NCBI GenBank assembly: GCA_023404675.1
Contig: JAEYAW010000030.1
Location: 496,001-560,000, forward strand
Source of the DNA: Pseudomonadota bacterium
GTDB taxonomy: Bacteria; Pseudomonadota; Alphaproteobacteria; Rhizobiales; Xanthobacteraceae
DNA length: 64,000 nt
Direction of reading: 5' to 3'
Shown here: positions 53,013 through 60,782 of the stretch, in pieces
How the letters are laid out: each line of letters starts with the position of its first letter
Position numbering within the stretch: the first letter of the stretch is position 1
Notes under the pieces: model-generated
Database searches by the model: none
Seen by the model: only the letters and a program-made list of their open reading frames with translations
Told to the model about the DNA's origin: nothing
Translations under genes and position numbers: made by a program

Positions 53013-53595
53013 GTTTCTCGCTGACCTGCCCGTCACCCGCATGCCGCAAGGCCAGCACTATGGCGCGGCCGGCAACGGTGTGCGCGTCGTCGTCAGCACG
53101 GCGTCGATGGCATCGGTGGTCGCCGCAAAAGGCGGGCGCGACGATTTCAACAACGCCTGCGAGCGGGCGGTGGGCGTTTGGCCGGTGGACGGTCCCGTCG
53201 TCACCGCGAGCGCGGACCTCGCCTTCATCGGCACCGGTCCGGGCCGCTGGCTTGTCGTCGGAGAGTCAGGCACGCTGGCGCAGCGCCTCACCGAAACGCT
53301 CGGCCCGCTGGCCGCGGTCTGCGACCAGAGCGATGCCTATATCCTGTTCGACATTGACGGAGACAAGGCCCGCGCGTGCATGACGAAGGGCGCGCTGATC
53401 GATTTCACCGGCGGCTTCGGGCCGGGCGATGCGGCCACGACCGTGATCGACCATATCGGCGTCACGCTGTGGCAGGCAGGCGGTGCACCGCATTACCGGA
53501 TCGCGGTGGGGCGCAGCTTCGCGCCCTCATTCGCGCGCGGACTTTTGACCGCGGCCGCCGAATATGGCGTCGCCTGGTCGGACCGCGGCACCTGA
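53005..53595 (+). CDS. mgdD: N-methylglutamate dehydrogenase subunit D (SoxG-like)
   Basis: A 196-residue small subunit of the sarcosine oxidase gamma type: GRWLVVGESGTLAQRLTETLG near residue 80, then LIDFTGGFGPGDAATTVIDHIGVTLWQAGGAPHYRIAVGRSFAPSFARGLL near residue 130. The GTG start at 53005 has GGAGAACGG upstream and overlaps mgdC by 8 bp. It completes an intact mgdABCD set. Confidence 0.9.
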   Translation: MAEFLADLPVTRMPQGQHYGAAGNGVRVVVSTASMASVVAAKGGRDDFNNACERAVGVWPVDGPVVTASADLAFIGTGPGRWLVVGESGTLAQRLTETLGPLAAVCDQSDAYILFDIDGDKARACMTKGALIDFTGGFGPGDAATTVIDHIGVTLWQAGGAPHYRIAVGRSFAPSFARGLLTAAAEYGVAWSDRGT

Positions 53596-53635
53596 GGCCG
53601 CGATCCCTGCGCCTTCTTGTCCCGCGCTACCGCGC

Positions 53636-53776
53636 TCAGAACGGGCGGCGCTTGGGCAGCGCCTTGGTTTCCTCGGCGGCCGAGCGCGAGTAGTGATCGG
53701 CCCAGTACAGCGTGAACCCAAAGACGCCGAACACGAACGAGACCCCGGCGATCATCATGATGGCGCTATTCGGCAT
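53636..53776 (-). CDS. Tiny single-helix membrane protein downstream of fixK
   Basis: A 46-residue protein (starts MPNSAIMMIAGVSFVFGVFG, ends TKALPKRRPF). The first 25 residues form one membrane helix and the rest is a charged tail with Ser/Ala/Glu/Arg. Its start has AGGGAGAAGGG a few bases upstream, and it overlaps the end of the upstream small gene (53766-53939). I do not recognise the family. The position after fixK and before the convergent mgdD end suggests that it responds to low oxygen. Confidence 0.6.
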   Translation of the reverse strand: MPNSAIMMIAGVSFVFGVFGFTLYWADHYSRSAAEETKALPKRRPF

Positions 53777-53939
53777 GGCCCTTCTCCCTTGTTGAATTCC
53801 CCTGCATCCGGCGCTCGCTCACCCGATGGATGTCTTCGAGCCCGAGTCTGTCCGCCGCCCCGTCACGCAGGCGGCGGGCGAGCCAGCATTCGGTCTCCGC
53901 ATCGTACGCGTTAAGCAAAGTCCCGAAATCGAACGGCAT
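53766..53939 (-). CDS. Small hypothetical protein between fixK and the tiny membrane protein
   Basis: A 57-residue soluble protein (MPFDFGTLLNAYDAETECWLARR at the start, NSTREKGHAE at the end), with two Cys-free charged halves and one cysteine near residue 18. GGAGGT lies 6 bp before the ATG, the best ribosome binding site in the area. It starts 51 bp after the fixK stop on the same strand and overlaps the next small gene by 11 bp, a pattern that supports real translation. No family recognised. Confidence 0.6.
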   Translation of the reverse strand: MPFDFGTLLNAYDAETECWLARRLRDGAADRLGLEDIHRVSERRMQGNSTREKGHAE

Positions 53940-53990
53940 CGCGACCTCCGAAGGACATCGCGCACCGGCGCACCCGCCGATGCGACCGCG

Positions 53991-54689
53991 TTACGAATTC
54001 AGCGCGCGCAGCGTTTTCGGATTGCGCAGCACCACCCGGCGCGCGCTCGGCAGCGCGATCGCCGACCGTGTTTCGAGATTCGACAGCGTGCGCGATACCG
54101 TCTCGATCGTCAGGCCGAGATAATCGGCAATGTCCTGCCGCGACATCGGCAGCTCGATGGTGTCGCTGACATGGGTGCGGTGCGCCATCTCCAGCAGGAA
54201 AGAGGCCACCCGCTCCTGTGCGCTGCGCACCAGAAGCAGCAGATGCTTGCGGGCGTTCTGAAGCTCGCGTGCCGTCGCCGACCAGAGCTTTTCCGCCAGC
54301 GCCGGATCGCGGCTCGCCGCCTCGAACAGGGTGCTGCGTCGCACGACCATCACCGAGGTGGCGCCGACCGCCTCGGCGGAGGCCTCGTGCATCATGCCGG
54401 CTTCAAGGCCGAAGACATCGCCGGGAAGATAGAACGAGCAGATCTGGCGGCGACCGTCGCTCAGGATCGTCGAGGTGCGCACCACCCCGCGCACCACCTG
54501 ATAAACGAACTCGGCTTCCTCGCCCTCACCAAAAATCTCGGCGTTGCGGGGAAACTGCATGGACGCGCCGAGCCCGGTCCCGAAGAACTGACCGGCCTGC
54601 GGACACGGCCTGACACCGGACGCTGGACGGACATCCGTGGGGATGGCATGAACGGCTTGAATGGACTGGGCTGCGGCCATTGGGTTCAC
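53991..54689 (-). CDS. fixK: Crp/Fnr-family transcriptional regulator FixK
   Basis: A 232-residue FNR/CRP-fold regulator. The cyclic-nucleotide-binding-like domain spans about residues 30-150 (AEIFGEGEEAEFVYQVVRGVVRTSTILSDGRRQICSFYLPGDVFGLEAG), and the helix-turn-helix near residue 180 is MSRQDIADYLGLTIETVSRTLSNLE with the E-SR FNR-type specificity residues. It lacks the N-terminal cysteine cluster of FNR (only one Cys, near residue 29), so it does not sense oxygen by itself; FixLJ should control its transcription. It should bind TTGA-N6-TCAA boxes like those before hemN. Divergent from fixL. Confidence 0.93.
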   Translation of the reverse strand: MNPMAAAQSIQAVHAIPTDVRPASGVRPCPQAGQFFGTGLGASMQFPRNAEIFGEGEEAEFVYQVVRGVVRTSTILSDGRRQICSFYLPGDVFGLEAGMMHEASAEAVGATSVMVVRRSTLFEAASRDPALAEKLWSATARELQNARKHLLLLVRSAQERVASFLLEMAHRTHVSDTIELPMSRQDIADYLGLTIETVSRTLSNLETRSAIALPSARRVVLRNPKTLRALNS

Positions 54690-54748
54690 CTTTCCTCGAT
54701 GGGAAAGACTTACCCCTCCGGTTCCGCGCCAGAAATTCAGGTCTTGTG

Positions 54749-54768
54749 CCTAAGGGAAATCCCGTAGG
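54749..54768. promoter_or_regulatory. Candidate FixJ-type site in the fixK-fixL intergenic region
   Basis: On the minus strand CTACGGGATTTCCCTTAGG contains the TTTCCCTTA core resembling FixJ-binding sequences at fixK promoters (GTA-GTAG ... TTCCC type). A second GTAAGTCTTTCCC segment lies nearer to fixK. It is a candidate from resemblance only. Confidence 0.4.
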
Positions 54769-54835
54769 TGGCCGGCGTCCCTCCCAGCGAAGCGGGCGGC
54801 CGGACCACCCCACTAGCCGGATTCGGGACATCGAC

Positions 54836-56374
54836 GTGACCCCTCCTCCATCGTCCGACGGGTATCTGGCTCGCAGTCCGGCCCGCACTCTTCGGCTTTC
54901 CCTGCACCCGCTGCTGTCCTACGGTATCGCGATAGCGGCGGTTGCCGTCACGCTGGTGGCCGGCATCCTGCTGCGGCAGGTGTCGGGCCATGCGCCGGCG
55001 TCTTTTCTGTTCATCCCCGCGATCATCCTCGCATCCAGTTTCGGCGGGCTCTTCCCCGGCCTCGTGGCGCTGGGGCTCAGCTTCGCGCTGATCCTGCTGC
55101 GTTATCCACCCCTCGAATCGGTGGGGCTGGTCGAATCGCTGGCGCTTCTGGGGGTCGGCTTCGCGGTGACGGGATGGGGCGATACCGTCTGCCGCAACCG
55201 CCAGAAGGCGCGGGAGGCGGCGCAGGATCTCGTCGCCCTCACCAACGATCTGAAAGCGCGCGAAGCGCATCTGAACTCGATCCTGCAGACGATCCCGGAC
55301 GCGATGATCGTCATCAGCGAGGACGGCAACATCCAGTCCTTCAGCATGGCCGCCGAGCGCCTGTTCGGCTACACGGCCGCCGAAGTCGTCGGTCAGAATG
55401 TGCGGCTGCTGATGCCCAACCCGTACAGAGCGCAGCACGACGGCTATCTCGCCCGCTACCGGCGCACCGGCGAAAAACGCATCATCGGCGTTGGCCGCGT
55501 CGTGGTGGGCGAGCGCAAGGACGGCACCACCTTTCCCATCGAGCTGTCGGTCGGCGAGGTGAAATCCGCCAACACGCGCTTCTTCACCGGATTCCTGCGC
55601 GATCTCAGCGAACGGCAGGAGACCGAGCAGCGGCTGCAGGAATTGCAATCCGAACTGATCCACATCTCCCGGCTCAGCGCGCTCGGCGAAATGGCGTCCG
55701 CGCTGGCGCATGAACTGAACCAGCCCCTCTCCGCCATCGCGAACTACCTGAAAGGATCGCGGCGGCTGCTCGAACGCAACGGCGCGGCCGAGCTGCGGCC
55801 CGTCATCGAGGCGATGGACAAGGCGGCCGACCAATCGCTCCGCGCGGGCCAGATCATCCGTCGGCTGCGGACCTTCGTCGCGCGCGGCGAAAGCGAGAAG
55901 CGTGTCGAGAGCCTGCAGCGGCTGGTCGAGGAAGCCGCCGCGCTGGCGCTGGTCGGCGCCAGGGATCACGGCGTGCGCGCCAGCTTCAGGTTCGACCCGG
56001 ACGCTGATCTCGTTCTTGTCGACCGCGTGCAGATTCAGCAGGTCGTCATCAATCTCGTCCGCAACGCGCTTGACGCCATGGACAGCACCGAACGGCGCGA
56101 ACTGATCCTCGCCACCGAGGCAGCGGGCAACGGCATGGTGGACGTAGTCGTCGCCGACACGGGCGGCGGAATCGCGCCCGACATCCTGCCGCAGCTCTTT
56201 CAACCGTTCATCACCTCGAAGGCGACCGGCCTCGGCGTCGGCCTGTCGATCTCCCGCTCCATTGTGGAGGCCCATGGCGGGCGGATCACGGCCGAAGCCA
56301 ACGCCAACGGCGGAACGACGTTCCGCTTCTCGCTCCGCCTTGTCACTCCGGAGGATACAGACGATGCCGTATAG
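54836..56374 (+). CDS. fixL: Oxygen-sensing histidine kinase FixL
   Basis: A 512-residue membrane kinase. Four hydrophobic helices lie in residues 20-120, then a PAS heme domain (about residues 135-260) with heme-ligand His in PYRAQHDGYLARY near residue 200 and the Arg of IGVGRVVVG near residue 220. The HisKA motif is GEMASALAHELNQPLSAI near residue 285 and the kinase core has DTGGGIAPD and TGLGVGLSIS. Oxygen binding at the heme turns the kinase off. The GTG at 54836 is inferred; the ribosome binding site is weak. It overlaps fixJ by 11 bp. Confidence 0.95.
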   Translation: MTPPPSSDGYLARSPARTLRLSLHPLLSYGIAIAAVAVTLVAGILLRQVSGHAPASFLFIPAIILASSFGGLFPGLVALGLSFALILLRYPPLESVGLVESLALLGVGFAVTGWGDTVCRNRQKAREAAQDLVALTNDLKAREAHLNSILQTIPDAMIVISEDGNIQSFSMAAERLFGYTAAEVVGQNVRLLMPNPYRAQHDGYLARYRRTGEKRIIGVGRVVVGERKDGTTFPIELSVGEVKSANTRFFTGFLRDLSERQETEQRLQELQSELIHISRLSALGEMASALAHELNQPLSAIANYLKGSRRLLERNGAAELRPVIEAMDKAADQSLRAGQIIRRLRTFVARGESEKRVESLQRLVEEAAALALVGARDHGVRASFRFDPDADLVLVDRVQIQQVVINLVRNALDAMDSTERRELILATEAAGNGMVDVVVADTGGGIAPDILPQLFQPFITSKATGLGVGLSISRSIVEAHGGRITAEANANGGTTFRFSLRLVTPEDTDDAV

Positions 56375-56981
56375 CGCCTGCGTGCATGTGGTCGATGACG
56401 ACGACGCCGTGCGCGATTCGCTGGCCTTTCTGCTGACCAGTTCGGACCTTGTCGCAAAGACCTATGCCTCCGGCGACGAGTTCCTCGGCGCCCTGCCGAT
56501 GGACAGCATCGGCTGCATCGTCACTGACATCCGCATGCCCGGCCTCAGCGGCATCGACCTGATCCGCGAACTGCGCCGGCGCGGGATGGATACGCCGGTG
56601 ATCGTCATCACCGGGCATGGCGACGTGCCGCTGGCGGTCGAGGCAATGAAGCTCGGGGCGTTCGACTTTCTGGAAAAGCCGTTCGACGACGACGCGCTCG
56701 TCGCGTCCGTCAAAGCCGCGCTCCGGCAGACCCACAGCCAGCGCAAGTCCGGCGAGGAGAAGGCCGAGATTCAGAGGCGCATCGCCGCGCTGTCCGGCCG
56801 CGAGCGCGATGTCCTGAAAGGACTGATCGCGGGCCACGCCAACAAGGTGATCGCGGCGGATCTCGAAATCAGCCCGCGCACGGTCGAGATCTATCGCGCC
56901 AACATCATGACCAAGATGCAGGCGAACAGCCTGTCCGAACTGGTGAAGATGGTGGTCACGTGCGGCGAGGCGCTCGATTGA
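56364..56981 (+). CDS. fixJ: Response regulator FixJ
   Basis: A 205-residue regulator. The receiver domain has VDDDDAVRDSLAFLLTS (acidic pocket) and the phospho-Asp in VTDIRMPGLSG near residue 54, with the conserved Lys in FLEKPFDDDAL near 104. The C-terminal LuxR-type helix-turn-helix is LSGRERDVLKGLIAGHANKVIAADLEISPRTVEIYRANIM. It activates fixK and related promoters when phosphorylated by FixL at low oxygen. It starts inside the fixL 3' end. Confidence 0.95.
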   Translation: MPYSACVHVVDDDDAVRDSLAFLLTSSDLVAKTYASGDEFLGALPMDSIGCIVTDIRMPGLSGIDLIRELRRRGMDTPVIVITGHGDVPLAVEAMKLGAFDFLEKPFDDDALVASVKAALRQTHSQRKSGEEKAEIQRRIAALSGRERDVLKGLIAGHANKVIAADLEISPRTVEIYRANIMTKMQANSLSELVKMVVTCGEALD

Positions 56982-56991
56982 ATCGCCGCAC

Positions 56992-58134
56992 TCACCGCGT
57001 GTGCACGGCCGGAGCCGGAGCCGGCATGCCATCCCGCGAATGGCTCTGGCGCGGTGAAAACGTGGAAATCACGATGCTTCCGGCGACGACGATCACCGCC
57101 GCAAACACGGCGGTTCGCGCCCGCAGCGGCTTTCGCAGCGCGGCCTCGCCTTTCTGACGGCGACGGACGTTGATCTGTGTGTCGTAGGCGATCAGGCGCG
57201 GCTGTCGTCCGATCACGTTCATCACACTGTCGCAGGCATCGATGCACAGACCGCACTGGATGCAGTCGGTCTGCAGACCATCGCGGATGTCGATCCGCAT
57301 CGGGCAGACCGCCGCGCACCGTCCGCAATCGATGCAGTCCCCACGCTGCTCGTCTTGCGCAGCGCCAGGCGGAATGCGTGGCTCGCCCCGGTCGAAGCGA
57401 TAGGTCACGGCCAGCGCGTGTTCATCGTTCAGCGCAGCCTGAATGCGCGGCAACGGGCACATCTGCGTGCAGACCTTTTCGCGTATGATGCCCGCCATCA
57501 CGTAGGTCGTGACGGTGAGAACTCCAATCGCGGAGTAGACCAATGCAGACGCACGCATGGCGACAAGGTCGTGCACCAGCGTCGGCGCATCCATGAAGTA
57601 AAGCAACCACGCGCCGCCGGTCCACCACGCCACGGCGAGCCAGATGGCATGCTTGACGACCTCTCCCGCCCACGCCGACCTGCGTCGGCCGATGGCGCCG
57701 ACGATGCGCGCGATGGCGTAGAACAGATCGGTCCATACCGTCTGCGGACACAGATAGCCGCACCAGATGCGTCCCGCGAACGCGTTGATCAGGAACAGGA
57801 TCGCCGCGGCGACGATCAGCAGGCCAACCACATGGAAAACGTCCCGTGGCCCGATCTCGATGGAGAAAACATAAAGACGCTCATGTAACAGATCGAACAG
57901 CACCGCCTGATCCGGCGCATCCGGCCCGCGATCCCATCGCAGGAACGGCAGCAGATAGTAGACGCAGAGCGCCACCGCGAGCACGATCCACTTGATCGCC
58001 CGATAAATGCCCCGAACCGCCTGTGGATGCCCTGCACACCACAGTCCGCGCAGCGGAGTATCGCGGCTCGCCCCTCCCATATTCCCATCCGACGGGGTGG
58101 AGGTTTCCGATCTCGTCTGGTTAGCCGCGGCCAT
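56992..58134 (-). CDS. ccoG: CcoG/FixG-like ferredoxin-type protein, shortened at the C-terminus
   Basis: A 380-residue membrane protein with two 4Fe-4S ferredoxin motifs (CIDCGRCAAVCPMRIDIRDG near 285, CIQCGLCIDACD near 315) and the CGYLCPQTVWTDLFYAIAR motif near residue 118. The motif CTQMCPLPRIQAALNDEHALAVTYRFDRGEPR near 245 is also CcoG-specific. Usual CcoG is about 480 residues; this one stops after the last helix (FAAVIVVAGSIVISTF) and lacks the periplasmic IgG-like C-terminal domain. It assists copper handling in cbb3 oxidase assembly in relatives. Convergent with fixJ by 10 bp; divergent from hemN. Confidence 0.85.
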   Translation of the reverse strand: MAAANQTRSETSTPSDGNMGGASRDTPLRGLWCAGHPQAVRGIYRAIKWIVLAVALCVYYLLPFLRWDRGPDAPDQAVLFDLLHERLYVFSIEIGPRDVFHVVGLLIVAAAILFLINAFAGRIWCGYLCPQTVWTDLFYAIARIVGAIGRRRSAWAGEVVKHAIWLAVAWWTGGAWLLYFMDAPTLVHDLVAMRASALVYSAIGVLTVTTYVMAGIIREKVCTQMCPLPRIQAALNDEHALAVTYRFDRGEPRIPPGAAQDEQRGDCIDCGRCAAVCPMRIDIRDGLQTDCIQCGLCIDACDSVMNVIGRQPRLIAYDTQINVRRRQKGEAALRKPLRARTAVFAAVIVVAGSIVISTFSPRQSHSRDGMPAPAPAVHTR

Positions 58135-58199
58135 TCTGCGCGCGCCTTTCCATGCACCACCGCAAGTTATGATTCTGGCAGGCCGGAACGCTTCAGGAA

Positions 58200-58213
58200 T
58201 TGATCGAGATCAA
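58200..58213. promoter_or_regulatory. FixK/FNR box 1 between ccoG and hemN
   Basis: TTGATCGAGATCAA is an exact match to the TTGAT-N4-ATCAA anaerobox consensus. It lies 66 bp upstream of the ccoG-like gene start (minus strand) and about 107 bp upstream of the small plus-strand gene before hemN. FixK encoded nearby should bind it. Confidence 0.88.
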
Positions 58214-58255
58214 TGTTCCGGCAATGTGCCATGTGCTTGGTGACGTTCCTCCTCC

Positions 58256-58269
58256 TTGACCAAAATCAA
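58256..58269. promoter_or_regulatory. FixK/FNR box 2 upstream of hemN
   Basis: TTGACCAAAATCAA keeps the TTGA-N6-TCAA core of an anaerobox. It lies 51 bp before the small plus-strand gene that precedes hemN, in a favourable position to activate that promoter. Confidence 0.75.
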
Positions 58270-58319
58270 CGCGCTCGCCCGGAAGCCGGCTATCGTCTGT
58301 CGTCATGGAGAGACGCAAC

Positions 58320-58547
58320 ATGTCCATCATCACCGCGATCCGGAACGCGCTGTCCTTGCTGATACGTGGTGCCCTGCTTCAGGAGGTCGAGGAGCCTTCG
58401 CAGCCGCCCCATTTGCGCCTCGTTGTTTCAAACGACGACATCGTCGTCGTCGGGCGGCACGCGTCTTTCTACCTGCACGGCGCGGAATCCGCTTCGCCGA
58501 AAGGCGACCATTCGCATCCCCATTCACAGGGGGGCGGCCAGTGCTGA
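58320..58547 (+). CDS. Small hypothetical protein upstream of hemN
   Basis: A 75-residue protein starting MSIITAIRNALSLLIRGALL, an amphipathic or weakly hydrophobic N-terminus, with a His/Ser-rich C-terminus (GDHSHPHSQGGGQC). Its ATG at 58320 has GGAGAGACG upstream. Its stop overlaps the hemN GTG start region by 7 bp, so the two are coupled. I do not recognise the family; the His-rich tail might bind metal. Expression should follow the FixK boxes upstream. Confidence 0.62.
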   Translation: MSIITAIRNALSLLIRGALLQEVEEPSQPPHLRLVVSNDDIVVVGRHASFYLHGAESASPKGDHSHPHSQGGGQC

Positions 58548-59977
58548 ACGTTGCCCCTCTGACGGGCCCGGATTTTCCCATGACGGCAAACGGCCCCTCC
58601 ATTTTCCCCGCCAGCACTGGCGACTCCGGCCCGCCCGGCGACGATGCCTTGGTCGCACGCTATGCCAGGCGGCTGCCGCGCTACACCAGCTATCCGGCGG
58701 CCACGCATTTCTCGGCGGGCGTGACGGCCGACGACTATGCCCGCTGGCTCGCACAGACACCGACCGATGCGCCGCTGTCGCTCTATCTGCACGTGCCGTT
58801 CTGCGAACACCTGTGCTTCTATTGCGGCTGCCACACCACCGTCACCCGTCGCCCGGAGACGACGCACGCCTATGCCAACCTCCTGCGGCGCGAAATTCAC
58901 ATGGTGGCGGAGCAACTGGGCGGCGAGCGCCGTCCTGTTTCCAGCATCCACTGGGGCGGCGGTACACCGACGATGCTGTCGAGCAACGACATCATCGGCC
59001 TTTCCTGCATGCTGCGCTACCATTTCAATATTCTGGGCACGGCGGATATCGCGATGGAAATCGATCCGCGACAGCTCACCCGCATTCATGTCGAGGCGAT
59101 CGCGGCGATCGGCGTGAACCGCGTCAGCCTCGGCGTGCAGACCTTCGATCCGGCGGTGCAGAAAGCGATCAACCGCGAACAGTCTTTCGCGATGACTGAG
59201 CAGGCCGTCGGCTGGCTCCGCCGTGTCGGCATCGACGAGATCAATTTCGATCTTCTGTACGGCCTGCCATTCCAGACCGACACGAGCGTGGAAACAACGA
59301 TACGCCAGGCCGCCGCGCTCAGGCCCGCGCGGATGTCGCTGTTCGGCTACGCCCATGTGCCGTGGATGAAGAAGCACCAGCGCATGATCCCGGACGACGC
59401 CCTGCCCTCGCCTGCGGAACGCCTTCGCCAGTATCGAACCGCCGCAGCAGCCATTGAGGCGGAAGGCTACGTTCCGGTCGGTCTCGATCATTTCGCCCGG
59501 CCGGACGATCTGCTGGCGCAGCGGCTGAGCAGCGGAAACCTGCACCGCAACTTTCAGGGCTACACCGCCGACACCGCGTCCACCCTGATCGGTTTCGGCG
59601 CATCCGCCATCGGCTCCTTCGGCGACGGATACGTGCAGAACGCACCGGACCTGAAACAGTACCGCGAGGCGATCAGCCAGGGCCATTTTGCCACCGTGCG
59701 CGGCTACGCGCTGGCGGGCGAGGACCGCATGCGCCGCGCCATCATCGAACGGCTGATGTGCGACCTCCGGGTCGATCTCGGCGCCTTCGATCCGTCCCCT
59801 GTCGCCTTCGCTCCGGAGCTGGAAAAGCTGGAGGCCCTGAAGTCAGACGGCCTCGTGAAAGTGGCGGGACGCGTGGTGAGCATCCCCCCGGCCATGCGCC
59901 CGTTCGCACGCGTGGTCTGCGCAACCTTCGACACTCATCTGGACCCGGCACAAACGCAGCACTCAGGGGCGATCTGA
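58541..59977 (+). CDS. hemN: Oxygen-independent coproporphyrinogen III oxidase HemN
   Basis: A 478-residue radical SAM enzyme. The cluster ligands are in CEHLCFYCGC near residue 88 (CxxxCxxC), with SIHWGGGTPTML near 135 and NFDLLYGLPFQT near 233. It decarboxylates coproporphyrinogen III without oxygen for heme synthesis. It overlaps the small upstream gene by 7 bp, and GGGGGGCGG precedes the GTG at 58541; the ATG at 58580 is an alternative without a ribosome binding site. Two FixK boxes lie upstream, which fits low-oxygen induction. Confidence 0.94.
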   Translation: MLNVAPLTGPDFPMTANGPSIFPASTGDSGPPGDDALVARYARRLPRYTSYPAATHFSAGVTADDYARWLAQTPTDAPLSLYLHVPFCEHLCFYCGCHTTVTRRPETTHAYANLLRREIHMVAEQLGGERRPVSSIHWGGGTPTMLSSNDIIGLSCMLRYHFNILGTADIAMEIDPRQLTRIHVEAIAAIGVNRVSLGVQTFDPAVQKAINREQSFAMTEQAVGWLRRVGIDEINFDLLYGLPFQTDTSVETTIRQAAALRPARMSLFGYAHVPWMKKHQRMIPDDALPSPAERLRQYRTAAAAIEAEGYVPVGLDHFARPDDLLAQRLSSGNLHRNFQGYTADTASTLIGFGASAIGSFGDGYVQNAPDLKQYREAISQGHFATVRGYALAGEDRMRRAIIERLMCDLRVDLGAFDPSPVAFAPELEKLEALKSDGLVKVAGRVVSIPPAMRPFARVVCATFDTHLDPAQTQHSGAI

Positions 59978-60020
59978 GCCAAGCACGCCCCCGGATCGAT
60001 TGCCGGTGCGAGCGACCATA

Positions 60021-60037
60021 TTTAGAATGAAACTAAA
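60021..60037. promoter_or_regulatory. Candidate iron control element (Irr-binding box)
   Basis: TTTAGAATGAAACTAAA matches the TTTAGAA-N3-TTCTAAA ICE consensus in 12 of 14 specified bases (AACTAAA instead of TTCTAAA on the right arm). It lies 99 bp before the PepSY operon start. In Bradyrhizobium, Irr controls iron genes through such sites. Confidence 0.6.
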
Positions 60038-60136
60038 CACATGCAGTTGAGACCCTTTCGAGTCGCCATCCGCCATCGGCTTGGTTAAAAGCCGGGCAGA
60101 GCGCTGCAATGCGGCGATCTGCCTCGGAACCGATGG

Positions 60137-60775
60137 ATGCATGACGCCAGCCATACGCTGAAGAAGAAACGGCGCGCCTTCTGGCTGAAGCAGATGCATA
60201 CGTGGCATTGGCTCTCATCCGCGATCTGCCTGATCGGCATGCTGCTGTTCGCATTCACCGGCTTCACGCTGAATCACGCCGCCCAGATCGAGGCGCGGCC
60301 GGCGGTTACCACCCATGAGGGCAAGGTTCCGGCCCCTCTGCTCGAACAGCTCAGGCAGATGCCCGCCGAGACCAAGGCCCCGCTTCCGGCCGTTATCCGC
60401 CGCTGGCTGTCGGATTCGATGGGCGTGAATGTCGAGGGCCGCGAGACCGAATGGTCCGCCCGGGATGTCTATGTCTCGCTGCCGCGCCCCGGCGGTGATG
60501 CCTGGCTCAGCATCGATCGTGGCGACGGAACGGTGACCCATGAGATCACCTCGCGCGGCTGGATCGCCTACATCAACGACCTGCACAAGGGTCGCCACAC
60601 CGGCGCGGCCTGGAGCTGGTTTATCGATATCTTCGCCTTCGCCTGCGTGGTGTTCTGCCTGACCGGCTTCGTGCTGCTTCAGCTTCATGCCCGGAATCGC
60701 CCGGCGACCTGGCCCGTGGTCGGGCTGGGCCTCGTGATTCCGGCGCTGCTTGCCATCCTGTTCATCCACTCATGA
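60137..60775 (+). CDS. PepSY-associated transmembrane protein
   Basis: A 212-residue membrane protein of the PepSY-TM type. It starts MHDASHTLKKKRRAFWLKQMHTWHWLSSAICLIGMLLFAFTGFTLNHAAQIE, where the HTWHW and FTLNH histidines are typical heme-ligand positions in the family. The PepSY region lies about residues 85-135 and two C-terminal helices follow (IDIFAFACVVFCLTGFVLL, VVGLGLVIPALLAILF). These proteins transfer electrons across the inner membrane, often in iron reduction, with a flavinylated partner. First gene of the four-gene operon. Confidence 0.85.
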   Translation: MHDASHTLKKKRRAFWLKQMHTWHWLSSAICLIGMLLFAFTGFTLNHAAQIEARPAVTTHEGKVPAPLLEQLRQMPAETKAPLPAVIRRWLSDSMGVNVEGRETEWSARDVYVSLPRPGGDAWLSIDRGDGTVTHEITSRGWIAYINDLHKGRHTGAAWSWFIDIFAFACVVFCLTGFVLLQLHARNRPATWPVVGLGLVIPALLAILFIHS

Positions 60776-60782
60776 GGTCTTC

